A stretch of DNA of 6,501 nt from an uncultured Acetatifactor sp. (GCA_910586435.1 CAJUGT010000182.1:1-6501); one strand, 5' to 3'; counted from the first letter of the stretch, positions 1 to 6,243 are shown. Translations and numbers: made by a program. The notes: a model not told the origin generated them from the letters alone.

Positions 1-49
1 TAGAAAGCTGTTCTTTCTTTCTGCCCTGAATATGATACTTCACTTAGGT

Positions 50-79
50 ATTATACCATAACCACCCCTTTTATGGTAA
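50..79 (-). promoter_or_regulatory. Putative extended -10 promoter for a gene beyond the left edge
   Basis: On the minus strand a perfect TATAAT (positions 55-50) is preceded by TGG, giving a TGn extended -10. It lies 18 bp downstream of a partial -35, TTACCA (79-74; 4 of 6 consensus bases). The -35 overlaps the stop codon region of the LysM gene (stop at 73-71). A transcript would start near position 43 and run leftward out of the window, so the target gene is not visible. The first 70 bases hold no gene. The strength of the -10 supports the call; the mediocre -35 limits it. Confidence 0.55.
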
Positions 80-1252
80 TAAAATATTTTGTCCTATTTT
101 AATGCTGTCCGGATTCGAGATATTATTCAGGGAGCATACTTCCGCAACACGGGCGTCGCTGCCGTATCGCCTGATACAGATACCAATCAGAGTATCCCCC
201 CTTTTTACCGTGTAGGAAACAGGTTCGGCTGAAGGCTGCACCGCAGGTTTCTGCGTTTGCTGCGGTGCGTTTGTAGGCTGGGGCGTTACAACAGGTTCCG
301 GCGTCATCACAGGTTCCGGTGTCGATTGTTCCCCAGGATTTGGCGCAGGCGGTACAGAACTCTCCGGCGTAGGCTGCAATGCGGGTTCTGAAGTTGATTT
401 CGCCTCATTTTCCTTTAAAATCGCCTCATTGAGCTTGTCCTCCGCCACAATGGTTCCCACCTGGACAGAGCCATTGGATACCTCCATGAAATCCTCCGGG
501 GCATCCGGCAGTTGTCTCCTGATTAAATTATCCAAAAAACGACCGGCGGCTGACTGCAAATCGCCTAATTTTACTCCGTTTCCCATGGCCGCAAGCCCTG
601 TTACACACAACAGCGCAAAAATTGCCGCCACCGAATATTTCATTCTGCGCAACCTTGCCGCTCCCGATTCAGTATCAGGTTCTTTTGCATGTCCATTCCA
701 TAAAGCGGAAGACTTCCCCCCATTCCAGCCGCGCTCCTCCGAAAGAGCACGTCTTTCCTCCTGACGTTTTTTCACCGTATTATATTTTTCCTGGTCAAAT
801 TCTTCCGGCTTTGCCTCTTCCTGACGCTGATCCACCATGTAGGCCAGCATACTGTCATTCTTCTCATAAAATTGCGCATATCCCTCTATGTACCTGCATA
901 CCCCCTGCTCACAGACATGAAAACCCTCTACCATTTCCCCGTCAAGCAAACGATACCCCAAAAACACATAATCCGAAAAATATCTTTTTCGCAGTTTCTC
1001 CGACTCCTGCAAAACCGCCTGGGACAGATGCCGACACTCTTTTTGCAGAAAATTCAGCCTGCCTGCGCCATAGAAGAATAAATAGGTTATTCCATCCTCT
1101 TCTTTCCGTATCCCATACAACGCCACCGCCATACGCTTGTCCCCGGCGTACTGGTTTAATTGTTTCATATAAGAAATCACATAGTCTTCCACGTAAATTT
1201 TACAATGTGGATTTGTCTCCCCAATTTGAGTTACATTTTTTGGCAATTGCAT
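71..1252 (-). CDS. Single-pass membrane protein with C-terminal LysM domain
   Basis: This is a 393-residue envelope protein that probably binds peptidoglycan. Residues 1-200 are soluble and have no signal peptide; 142-174 are highly charged and probably helical. RLRRMK at 200-205 precedes a hydrophobic segment at about 206-223, so by the positive-inside rule the N-terminal half is cytoplasmic and the rest outside. A Pro/Thr/Glu/Gln-rich stalk with short TPEPV-type repeats follows (about 285-345). A LysM domain ends the protein (about 346-393, from YTVKRGDTL to IKIGQNILLP); LysM is a known N-acetylglucosamine-glycan binder. No hydrolase domain is visible. The N-terminal region is not confidently recognised; the pattern around residues 17-65 and 93-140 faintly recalls a JAB/MPN fold without its metal-binding HxH motif, which is speculative. 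The ATG at 1252 is chosen because a GGGAGGTG Shine-Dalgarno ends 6 bases before it. In-frame ATGs at 1285 and 1267 lie in the loop and stem of a hairpin and lack a ribosome site. Confidence 0.85.
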   Translation of the reverse strand: MQLPKNVTQIGETNPHCKIYVEDYVISYMKQLNQYAGDKRMAVALYGIRKEEDGITYLFFYGAGRLNFLQKECRHLSQAVLQESEKLRKRYFSDYVFLGYRLLDGEMVEGFHVCEQGVCRYIEGYAQFYEKNDSMLAYMVDQRQEEAKPEEFDQEKYNTVKKRQEERRALSEERGWNGGKSSALWNGHAKEPDTESGAARLRRMKYSVAAIFALLCVTGLAAMGNGVKLGDLQSAAGRFLDNLIRRQLPDAPEDFMEVSNGSVQVGTIVAEDKLNEAILKENEAKSTSEPALQPTPESSVPPAPNPGEQSTPEPVMTPEPVVTPQPTNAPQQTQKPAVQPSAEPVSYTVKRGDTLIGICIRRYGSDARVAEVCSLNNISNPDSIKIGQNILLP

Positions 1253-1254
1253 AC

Positions 1255-1307
1255 AAACACCTCCCATACCGTTTATACTTATCATATCATCGGCATGGGA
1301 GGTATTT
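1255..1307 (-). promoter_or_regulatory. 17-bp hairpin sequestering the lysM ribosome binding site
   Basis: In the minus-strand RNA, positions 1307-1291 pair with 1271-1255 over 17 consecutive base pairs around a 19-nt loop (1290-1272). The 3' arm contains the whole Shine-Dalgarno GGGAGGTG (1265-1258), seven bases of which match the anti-Shine-Dalgarno consensus. The two imperfect pairs (1294/1268 and 1304/1258) are G.U in the minus-strand RNA but A.C in a plus-strand RNA, so the fold is more stable in sense orientation. The sequence after the stem is only moderately U-rich (GTGTTTGT), so it is a poor standard terminator, although it may also attenuate galM transcripts. Translational control of the LysM gene is the simplest reading. 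No recognised riboswitch class was identified. Confidence 0.7.
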
Positions 1308-1310
1308 TAG

Positions 1311-1328
1311 CAATCTTTGTCACGATTG
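1311..1328 (-). promoter_or_regulatory. Small stem-loop just upstream of the lysM RBS hairpin
   Basis: CAATC and GATTG (1328-1324 and 1315-1311 on the minus strand) can form a perfect 5-bp stem with an 8-nt loop. It starts 2 bases after the galM stop codon and ends 3 bases before the large hairpin, so most of the 78-nt gap can be folded. Five base pairs alone are weak and could be chance; the tandem placement is the reason for listing it. Confidence 0.35.
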
Positions 1329-1330
1329 AA

Positions 1331-2386
1331 TCAGAACTGTTCGACAATCTTTGCGTCAAATTTATAAACCGTTACGGAATCATATTCTTCTCCTTGACCA
1401 AAGACACAGGATGGGAACTCAGGATGGTTGGCACTGTCAGGAAAATATTGGGTTTCCAGGCACAGTCCCCACCGGGGGCCATAGGATACCCCTGCCTTTC
1501 CTTTCTGTTTCGTGATAAAATTGCCGGCATAGAACTGTACACCGGGCAATGTTGAATGGACTTCCATCTGCCTGCCGCTCACCGGCGCCTTCAACCGTGC
1601 AATGAGGCGAAGTTCTCCATTCCAGCCGTCAATGACCCAATTATGATCGTAACCACCGGCAAATTGCAGCTGTTCAAACGTCTCACGAATATCCCTTCCA
1701 ACTCTCTTGGATTTCGTAAAATCCATGGGAGTTCCTTCCACTGACGCTATTTCCCCTGTTGGTATGGAACCCCCATCCGCAGGCGTATATCGGGAAGCTG
1801 CCAGCCATAATTCATGATCCTCAATGCTGCCGGAGCCTTCCAGATTAAAGTATGTATGATTTGTAAGATTCATTATGGTTCTTTTGTCACTGATTCCATG
1901 ATAATGAAGCGTCAATCCGTTCTCTTCATCCAGGATATAGGTAACTTCCGCCCTTTTATTACCGGGGAATCCAAGACTGCCATCTTCATCCTCCAATGAA
2001 AACGTCACCCTGTCCTCTCCGCAAACCGCTTCCCAAAAACGTTTATGCCATCCCTTTTCCTTATGGCTGTGAAGGTTGTTGACCCCATCATTTACATCCA
2101 GATGATGGACCTCACCATCCAGACAAAAAGCCGCCTTTGCCGTCCGATTGGCATTGGGACCGATTACCACACCGAAAAAGCAGTCGTTATTCACATAATC
2201 TCCGCCATCATCAAATCCCAGGACCACATCTTCCAGTACACCATTCTTATCCGGCACCAATATTTTCACCACAGCAGCGCCAATATTTGTCACCGATACC
2301 TGCATCCCCTTTCTGTTGGACATGGTATAAAGCGACAGCTTTCTCCCGTCTCTCATCTCTCCGAAATCACTTACCACAACTGACAT
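1331..2386 (-). CDS. galM: Aldose 1-epimerase (galactose mutarotase)
   Basis: GalM interconverts the alpha and beta anomers of galactose and other aldoses in the cytoplasm, feeding the Leloir pathway. The 351 residues match the usual family length of about 340-350. The family signatures are present in order: the substrate-binding NANR at 78-81; NNLH at 103-106 with the first catalytic His; LTNHTYFNL at 174-182 with the second, H177; GGYDHN at 244-249 with the binding Asp D247; and LETQYFPDS at 310-318 with the catalytic base E311. All expected active-site residues are kept. The ATG at 2386 is preferred over the one at 2455, which would add 23 residues (MELAAKS...), because GGGAGG lies 6 bases upstream of it and the extension has no family similarity. 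It starts 74 bp after recR and may be read from the same transcript. No other Leloir gene is in view, so the exact sugar is not proved. Confidence 0.95.
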   Translation of the reverse strand: MSVVVSDFGEMRDGRKLSLYTMSNRKGMQVSVTNIGAAVVKILVPDKNGVLEDVVLGFDDGGDYVNNDCFFGVVIGPNANRTAKAAFCLDGEVHHLDVNDGVNNLHSHKEKGWHKRFWEAVCGEDRVTFSLEDEDGSLGFPGNKRAEVTYILDEENGLTLHYHGISDKRTIMNLTNHTYFNLEGSGSIEDHELWLAASRYTPADGGSIPTGEIASVEGTPMDFTKSKRVGRDIRETFEQLQFAGGYDHNWVIDGWNGELRLIARLKAPVSGRQMEVHSTLPGVQFYAGNFITKQKGKAGVSYGPRWGLCLETQYFPDSANHPEFPSCVFGQGEEYDSVTVYKFDAKIVEQF

Positions 2387-2392
2387 ATTCTG

Positions 2393-2398
2393 CCTCCC
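2393..2398 (-). promoter_or_regulatory. Shine-Dalgarno that fixes the galM start
   Basis: GGGAGG on the minus strand sits 6 bases before the ATG at 2386. The upstream in-frame ATG at 2455 has only AAAGG two bases before it, too close for normal initiation, so this site decides in favour of the shorter protein. Confidence 0.8.
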
Positions 2399-2416
2399 AG
2401 CATTCCCTTTTGTTCC

Positions 2417-2445
2417 CTGCCATAAGCCATGAAAGCTTTTGGCAG
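2417..2445 (-). promoter_or_regulatory. Intercistronic stem-loop between recR and galM
   Basis: On the minus strand CTGCCA (2445-2440) pairs with TGGCAG (2422-2417), and inside it, after one A/A mismatch, AAGC (2438-2435) pairs with GCTT (2427-2424). This gives 10 base pairs around a 7-nt loop. It starts 15 bases after the recR stop codon. The following bases, GGAACAAAAGGG, contain no U-tract, so it is not a standard terminator. An RNA-stability, processing or pause role is inference. Confidence 0.45.
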
Positions 2446-2460
2446 CCAATTCCATAACCT

Positions 2461-3057
2461 TTACAGCTCCGTCCGCCCTTCCAGCGCACGAAACAGCGTC
2501 ACTTCATCTATGTATTCCAGATCTCCTCCCACCGGAACCCCGCTGGCAATCCTTGTCACCCTGGTTCCAAGAGGTTTGATGAGCTTGGCGGCATACATGG
2601 CAGTTGTTTCACCTTCCAGGCTGGAGTTGGTGGCGATTATCACTTCCTCCACCTCCCCCTTCAGCCGCTCCATCAGCTCTTTCAGTTTAATATCACCGGG
2701 ACCGATACCCAACATGGGGGATATGGCTCCGTGCAGCACATGATACACTCCTTCATATTTTCCCGTCTTCTCATATGCCGCCAGATCCCTGGTATTTTCC
2801 ACAACCATTATCAGCTTATGATTACGTTTTCCATTGGCGCAGACAGGGCAGACTTCTCTGTCTGTCAGAGTGTAACACTCCTTACAATATCGAACGTTTT
2901 TCTTTGCCTCTATTATGGTATTGGCCAGCCTGTCCACTTTGTCCTGGGGCATGTTAATCAGATAGAATGCCAGGCGCTGGGCAGACTTTCCCCCAATACC
3001 GGGAAGTGCCGCCAATTCCTCTATCAATTTATTGATATATCCGCTATACAAATCCAT
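2461..3057 (-). CDS. recR: Recombination mediator protein RecR
   Basis: RecR works with RecO (and RecF) to load RecA onto SSB-coated single-stranded DNA during gap repair. The 198-residue length is standard. In order: a helix-hairpin-helix at about 11-34 (LPGIGGKSAQRL); a four-cysteine zinc finger with C58, C61, C70 and C73; a Toprim domain from about 81, with VVENTRDL at 85-92 and the LEGETTAMY segment; and the C-terminal GVPVGGDLEYIDEVTL segment followed by ALEGR, a family hallmark. The ATG overlaps the ybaB stop codon by one base (TAATG), which implies translational coupling. The dnaX-ybaB-recR order is conserved across many bacteria, supporting the assignment. No residue looks defective. 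Confidence 0.98.
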   Translation of the reverse strand: MDLYSGYINKLIEELAALPGIGGKSAQRLAFYLINMPQDKVDRLANTIIEAKKNVRYCKECYTLTDREVCPVCANGKRNHKLIMVVENTRDLAAYEKTGKYEGVYHVLHGAISPMLGIGPGDIKLKELMERLKGEVEEVIIATNSSLEGETTAMYAAKLIKPLGTRVTRIASGVPVGGDLEYIDEVTLFRALEGRTEL

Positions 3058-3401
3058 TAGAAAGGCAACCCTCCCAGACCACCTGTCATTTTGCCCATAA
3101 GCTCCGCATTTGCTTCTTCCGCCTTTCGCAGTGCCTCATTGACAGCTGCCACAATCAAATCCTGCAACATTTCAATGTCTTCCGGGTCCACCACTTCCTG
3201 GGACAATTTAACACTTATGATTTCCTTTTTTCCGTTTACCACCGCTTCTACGGCATTTCCTCCTGCCGTAGCCGAGAATTCCTTTGTCTCCAGTTCTTTC
3301 TGCCCTTCTTCCATCTGCCGCTGCATCCTTTGTGCCTGCTTCATCAGATTGCTCATATTTCCCGGCATTGCGCCCCCTGGAAATCCGCCACGTTTCGCCA
3401 T
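3057..3401 (-). CDS. YbaB/EbfC family nucleoid-associated protein
   Basis: This 114-residue protein belongs to the YbaB/EbfC family of small dimeric DNA-binding proteins that coat the nucleoid. Its precise role in this organism is unknown; the constant link with dnaX and recR suggests a role near replication or recombination. The sequence shows a Gly/Pro/Met-rich start (MAKRGGFPGGAMPGNM), a long charged helix (about 17-40, MKQAQRMQRQMEEGQKELE), the beta-sheet core with GGNAVEAVVNGKKEI, then the VVDPEDIEMLQDLIVAAVNEAL segment typical of the family, and a Gly-rich tail. AGGAGG lies 9 bases before the ATG. The gene begins 100 bp after dnaX and ends in a one-base overlap with recR. Confidence 0.95.
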   Translation of the reverse strand: MAKRGGFPGGAMPGNMSNLMKQAQRMQRQMEEGQKELETKEFSATAGGNAVEAVVNGKKEIISVKLSQEVVDPEDIEMLQDLIVAAVNEALRKAEEANAELMGKMTGGLGGLPF

Positions 3402-3501
3402 AATTCCTGTCCTCCTGATTCCGTTTTGTCTCTGCGCTTATCGCCCCAGGACCTTTTTATATTTTGTCACCTTTTTCCTGCCGCCCTTACGGTTGGGGAT
3501 T

Positions 3502-5073
3502 TCACTCGTCTTCGTTGTCCTCTTCCTCAATATCCATTTGAATCATCTGTGCCAAATCCACATAATTTTCTTCAAATTCCTGAATTCCACCCACTGACCT
3601 GATGTCCACTTCTACCTTCTTTCCCGAAAAATCTGACAACAGCGCCTCAAGCTGTTCCTTATGCTCCGGGTGGGTCTTAAAATAATCCCATGTGTGGCCG
3701 TCATCAAACGCCACAATCAGCTTTCCATCCTCACCCAGACTCAATCTTGCCGATTTCAGATGTGCCTTCAAGGGATTTTCCGCATTCCCGGTGATTGCAG
3801 GCCATCTGGTCACAATCTGTTTCACATCTTCCGGAATCGCCTTTGGCAGTTCTGGTCTCGGCTTGATGACATCCGATGTTACTTTGGGAGAATTTGCCCC
3901 TTCGCCTGCCACAAAAACCCCATTTTCCATTTGCTCTTCTACCTGACGTATACGGTCAAGTATGGCATCCTGTGTTGTCTCCATCTGGGGTTTGCAGAGT
4001 TTGATCAATGCCACCTCCACTAGAATGCGCTTTTGTGCCGCATATCGTATCTGCCCTGATAATTCTGAAAAAATCCGAATCAGTCGAATCACTTTCTCCA
4101 TATCCGCCATTTCAGCTTCTTCCTTGAGCCGTTTCAGATTATCCGATGACATATCAATCACTTCTTCCAGATTGTCCGATGCCTGAGCCAACATCAAATT
4201 GCGCAGATACCAGGTAAACTCTGTCACAAACTGAGCAATCTCCCTGCCCTGCATCACGATTTCTTCCAGAAGTCCTATACATCCCAGTACGTCCCTGGCC
4301 AAAATATGGCGCAGGAGACTGCTGAAGACTTCCGTATCCACCGCCCCCAAAACGTCCAGAACCTTATCATAGGTCAGTTCATGCCCCAGGTGAAACGCAA
4401 TGCATTGATCCAACAAGCTCAATGCGTCACGCATGGAACCATCAGCAGTTTTGGCAATATAGCGCAAAGCCTTCTCTTCCACCTGTACATGCTCCGCCTC
4501 CGTCAGTTCCAACATTCTGTCCGTGATGCATTCGATTGAGATACGTTTAAAGTCATACCTTTGGCATCGGGACAAAATCGTAACAGGCAGCTTATGTATC
4601 TCCGTGGTGGCCAGAATAAATATCACATAAGAAGGCGGCTCTTCCAGTGTCTTCAGCAAAGCATTGAAAGCCCCTATGGAAAGCATATGCACTTCATCTA
4701 TGATATAAACCTTATATTTTCCCTCCGCCGGGGAATAAGACACTTCCTCCACTATCTCCCTGATATTGTCAACGCCGTTATTGGAAGCCGCATCCATCTC
4801 AATTACATTCATGCTGGCTCCCGCCGCAATGGCACGGCAAATACGACACTCCCCACAAGGTCCGTCCTCCGTGGGATTTTCACAATTCACTGTCCTTGCC
4901 AGGATTTTAGCAACGGATGTCTTGCCCGTTCCCCTTGTCCCTGTAAACAGATAAGCATGACCGATCCTGCCCGCCTTTAGCTGATTTTTCAGAGTAGTCA
5001 CAATATGATCCTGTCCCTTCACATCCGCAAATGTACCAGGACGAAATTTTCGATATAGCGCCGCATAAGACAT
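3502..5073 (-). CDS. dnaX: DNA polymerase III subunit gamma/tau
   Basis: DnaX is the AAA+ motor of the clamp loader, which opens the beta clamp and places it on primed DNA; its long tau form also links polymerase to helicase. The 523 residues show: the N-terminal YRKFRPGTF; Walker A GTRGTGKT at 45-52; a zinc module with C64, C73, C76 and C79; Walker B IIDEVH at 124-129; the SRC motif at 168-170 with arginine finger R169; and sensor 2 around GSMRDAL at 212-218. Domain III follows (about 250-370), then a diverged C-terminal tau region ending in an acidic tail. The ATG at 5073 starts the conserved MSYAALYRKFRP and has GGAG 5 bases upstream. A longer frame from a TTG at 5136 adds 21 residues over a hairpin and is rejected. 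No A-rich slippery heptamer was seen in the gene, so an E. coli-style gamma product is not predicted. Confidence 0.98.
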   Translation of the reverse strand: MSYAALYRKFRPGTFADVKGQDHIVTTLKNQLKAGRIGHAYLFTGTRGTGKTSVAKILARTVNCENPTEDGPCGECRICRAIAAGASMNVIEMDAASNNGVDNIREIVEEVSYSPAEGKYKVYIIDEVHMLSIGAFNALLKTLEEPPSYVIFILATTEIHKLPVTILSRCQRYDFKRISIECITDRMLELTEAEHVQVEEKALRYIAKTADGSMRDALSLLDQCIAFHLGHELTYDKVLDVLGAVDTEVFSSLLRHILARDVLGCIGLLEEIVMQGREIAQFVTEFTWYLRNLMLAQASDNLEEVIDMSSDNLKRLKEEAEMADMEKVIRLIRIFSELSGQIRYAAQKRILVEVALIKLCKPQMETTQDAILDRIRQVEEQMENGVFVAGEGANSPKVTSDVIKPRPELPKAIPEDVKQIVTRWPAITGNAENPLKAHLKSARLSLGEDGKLIVAFDDGHTWDYFKTHPEHKEQLEALLSDFSGKKVEVDIRSVGGIQEFEENYVDLAQMIQMDIEEEDNEDE

Positions 5074-5078
5074 ATCTT

Positions 5079-5082
5079 CTCC
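5079..5082 (-). promoter_or_regulatory. Shine-Dalgarno that fixes the dnaX start
   Basis: GGAG followed by AAGAT lies directly before the ATG at 5073. The spacer of 5 bases is slightly short but normal. It supports the shorter DnaX, which begins exactly at the conserved N-terminus. Confidence 0.65.
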
Positions 5083-5098
5083 ATGCCTTTCCACAACC

Positions 5099-5129
5099 TG
5101 TGCCGTGCCCGCCAGGCAGACATGGCACA
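5099..5129 (-). promoter_or_regulatory. Imperfect GC-rich stem-loop in the dnaX leader
   Basis: On the minus strand TGTGCC (5129-5124) pairs with GGCACA (5104-5099). Inside, TGCC (5118-5115) pairs with GGCA (5109-5106) around a 5-nt loop, with an asymmetric internal bulge. The stem ends 25 bases before the dnaX ATG and leaves the ribosome site free. No U-tract follows, so it is not a terminator. The signature apical loop of SRP RNA, often encoded next to dnaX in Firmicutes, is absent. The function is unknown. Confidence 0.35.
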
Positions 5130-5134
5130 AGCCC

Positions 5135-5158
5135 AAAATAATACCCCTTATGAAGGGA
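5135..5158 (-). terminator. Weak possible terminator downstream of pfkA
   Basis: On the minus strand CCCTT (5157-5153) pairs with AAGGG (5149-5145) around a 3-nt loop, with one more U.G pair outside. It is followed by TATTATTTT (5143-5135). The hairpin begins 12 bases after the pfkA stop. The stem is short and AU-rich at its tip, so partial read-through into dnaX is likely if it works at all. Confidence 0.35.
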
Positions 5159-5169
5159 ATTTGTTCTGA

Positions 5170-6243
5170 TTAGTTTCCAAAAGAAATCCCAAGCAGTCTT
5201 GCTTCCTGCACAATGGTGGCATCCGGCGAAATTGCCTTTAATTTACCAGCCACATCTTCCAAAGGCACACGAACCACTTCACGGTTCTTATATCCCACCA
5301 TAAATCCAAACTGTCCGTCCAAAATCAGCTTGCCTGCCTCTGCCCCCAGACGGCTTGCAAATACACGGTCATATGGACATGGACTTCCGCCCCGCTGCAT
5401 ATGACCGGGCACAGTAACCCGTACTTCCCTGCCAGTCTTTTTCTGAATCGCCGCAGCCACCTCATAAGAAACAGACGGATGGGGATTCTTCTCCATTTTT
5501 TTCTTATAATCTTTTTTAGAGAGTTTTGCGTCCTCTTTGGATATCGCCCCTTCGGCCACCGCAATGATGGTAAACCTGCTTCCTCTCTTGTCCCGTTCTT
5601 CAATTTTGTCCACCACTTTATCAATGTCATAGGGTATCTCAGGAATCAAAATAATATCCGCGCCCCCGGCCATCCCTGCATTCAAAGTAAGCCAGCCAAC
5701 TTTATGTCCCATTACTTCCACAATGAATACCCTCCCATGGGAAGCTGCGGTGGTATGAATGTAATCAATGGCGTCCGTGGCAATATCAACTGCGCTCTGG
5801 AATCCAAAGGTCATGTCCGTTCCCCACAGATCATTGTCGATGGTCTTAGGCAGAGTGATGATATTCAGCCCCTCCTGCCGTAGCAGATTTGCTGTCTTAT
5901 GGGTGCCATTGCCTCCTAGAATCACCAGACAGTCCAATTGCAGTTTGTAATAGTTCTGCTTCATGGCATCCACTTTATTCAGCCCCTTTTCATCCGGGTC
6001 CTGAATAGTCTTAAAGGGAGTCCGGGAAGTTCCCAGAATCGTTCCCCCCTTGGTGAGGATGCCGGAAAAATCCTTCCCTGTGAGCATCTGGAATTTTCCA
6101 TAGATCAGCCCTTTATAGCCATCCAGAAAACCATAAATCTCCACCTCTTCCGGACCATTGAGCAGCGTCTTCACCACTCCTCTCATAGCTGCGTTCAACG
6201 CCTGGCAGTCTCCGCCACTGGTGAGCATACCGATCCTCTTCAT
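5170..6243 (-). CDS. pfkA: 6-phosphofructokinase, group III/mixed-type
   Basis: The enzyme phosphorylates fructose 6-phosphate to fructose 1,6-bisphosphate in glycolysis. The 357 residues are longer than the E. coli type (about 320) and end in a GISFGN-like tail, as in the group III (PFK_mixed) proteins. Visible motifs: TSGGDCQALNA at 8-18, GTSR with R74 (equivalent to E. coli R72), GGNGT at 110-114, PKTIDND at 132-138 with catalytic base D136, R171 (R162), MGH at 178-180, and GHMQRGGSP near 290. Known: Gly at the 104 position (G113 here) favours ATP, while Lys at 124 (K133 here) is typical of PPi-type lineages; the combination also occurs in ATP-using trypanosome enzymes. Odd points: N112 replaces the Mg-nucleotide-binding Asp103 and H180 replaces Arg of MGR. 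The phosphoryl donor is therefore uncertain, probably ATP. The ATG at 6243 follows an AGGAGG; a 14-residue longer GTG frame is rejected. Confidence 0.93.
   Translation of the reverse strand: MKRIGMLTSGGDCQALNAAMRGVVKTLLNGPEEVEIYGFLDGYKGLIYGKFQMLTGKDFSGILTKGGTILGTSRTPFKTIQDPDEKGLNKVDAMKQNYYKLQLDCLVILGGNGTHKTANLLRQEGLNIITLPKTIDNDLWGTDMTFGFQSAVDIATDAIDYIHTTAASHGRVFIVEVMGHKVGWLTLNAGMAGGADIILIPEIPYDIDKVVDKIEERDKRGSRFTIIAVAEGAISKEDAKLSKKDYKKKMEKNPHPSVSYEVAAAIQKKTGREVRVTVPGHMQRGGSPCPYDRVFASRLGAEAGKLILDGQFGFMVGYKNREVVRVPLEDVAGKLKAISPDATIVQEARLLGISFGN

Noticed and set aside
2..18. AGAAAG/CTTTCT hairpin at the left edge
   Set aside because: A short, A/T-rich 6-bp stem in a CT-rich stretch at the window boundary; no context to assign a role.
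1255..1307. Plus-strand Rho-independent terminator
   Set aside because: On the plus strand the stem is followed by TATTTT, but it then has two A.C mismatches, and no plus-strand gene lies to its left.
622..1329. 235-residue plus-strand open frame across the LysM gene
   Set aside because: It is antisense to a gene with a strong ribosome site and recognisable domains, has no Shine-Dalgarno, and its translation is low-complexity Pro/His/Ser/Leu-rich, typical of a shadow frame.
2387..2455. N-terminal 23-residue extension of GalM
   Set aside because: The upstream ATG has a poorly spaced ribosome site, and the internal ATG has an ideal one matching the family start.
3091..3597. 168-residue plus-strand open frame over ybaB and the end of dnaX
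   Set aside because: It lies antisense to two conserved genes and spans their intergenic gap; no ribosome site and no recognisable domain.
3502..4400. Programmed -1 frameshift site producing a short DnaX gamma form
   Set aside because: No A-AAA-AAG-like heptamer or comparable A-run was seen on the coding strand in the region after the AAA+ domain.
5074..5136. N-terminal 21-residue extension of DnaX from a TTG
   Set aside because: The extension covers a hairpin, has no family similarity, and the ATG at 5073 has its own ribosome site and begins the conserved sequence.
5074..5169. SRP RNA (ffs/scr) gene next to dnaX
   Set aside because: Commonly located here in Firmicutes, but the 96-bp gap lacks the conserved GGAA-type apical loop and the symmetric internal loop motifs.
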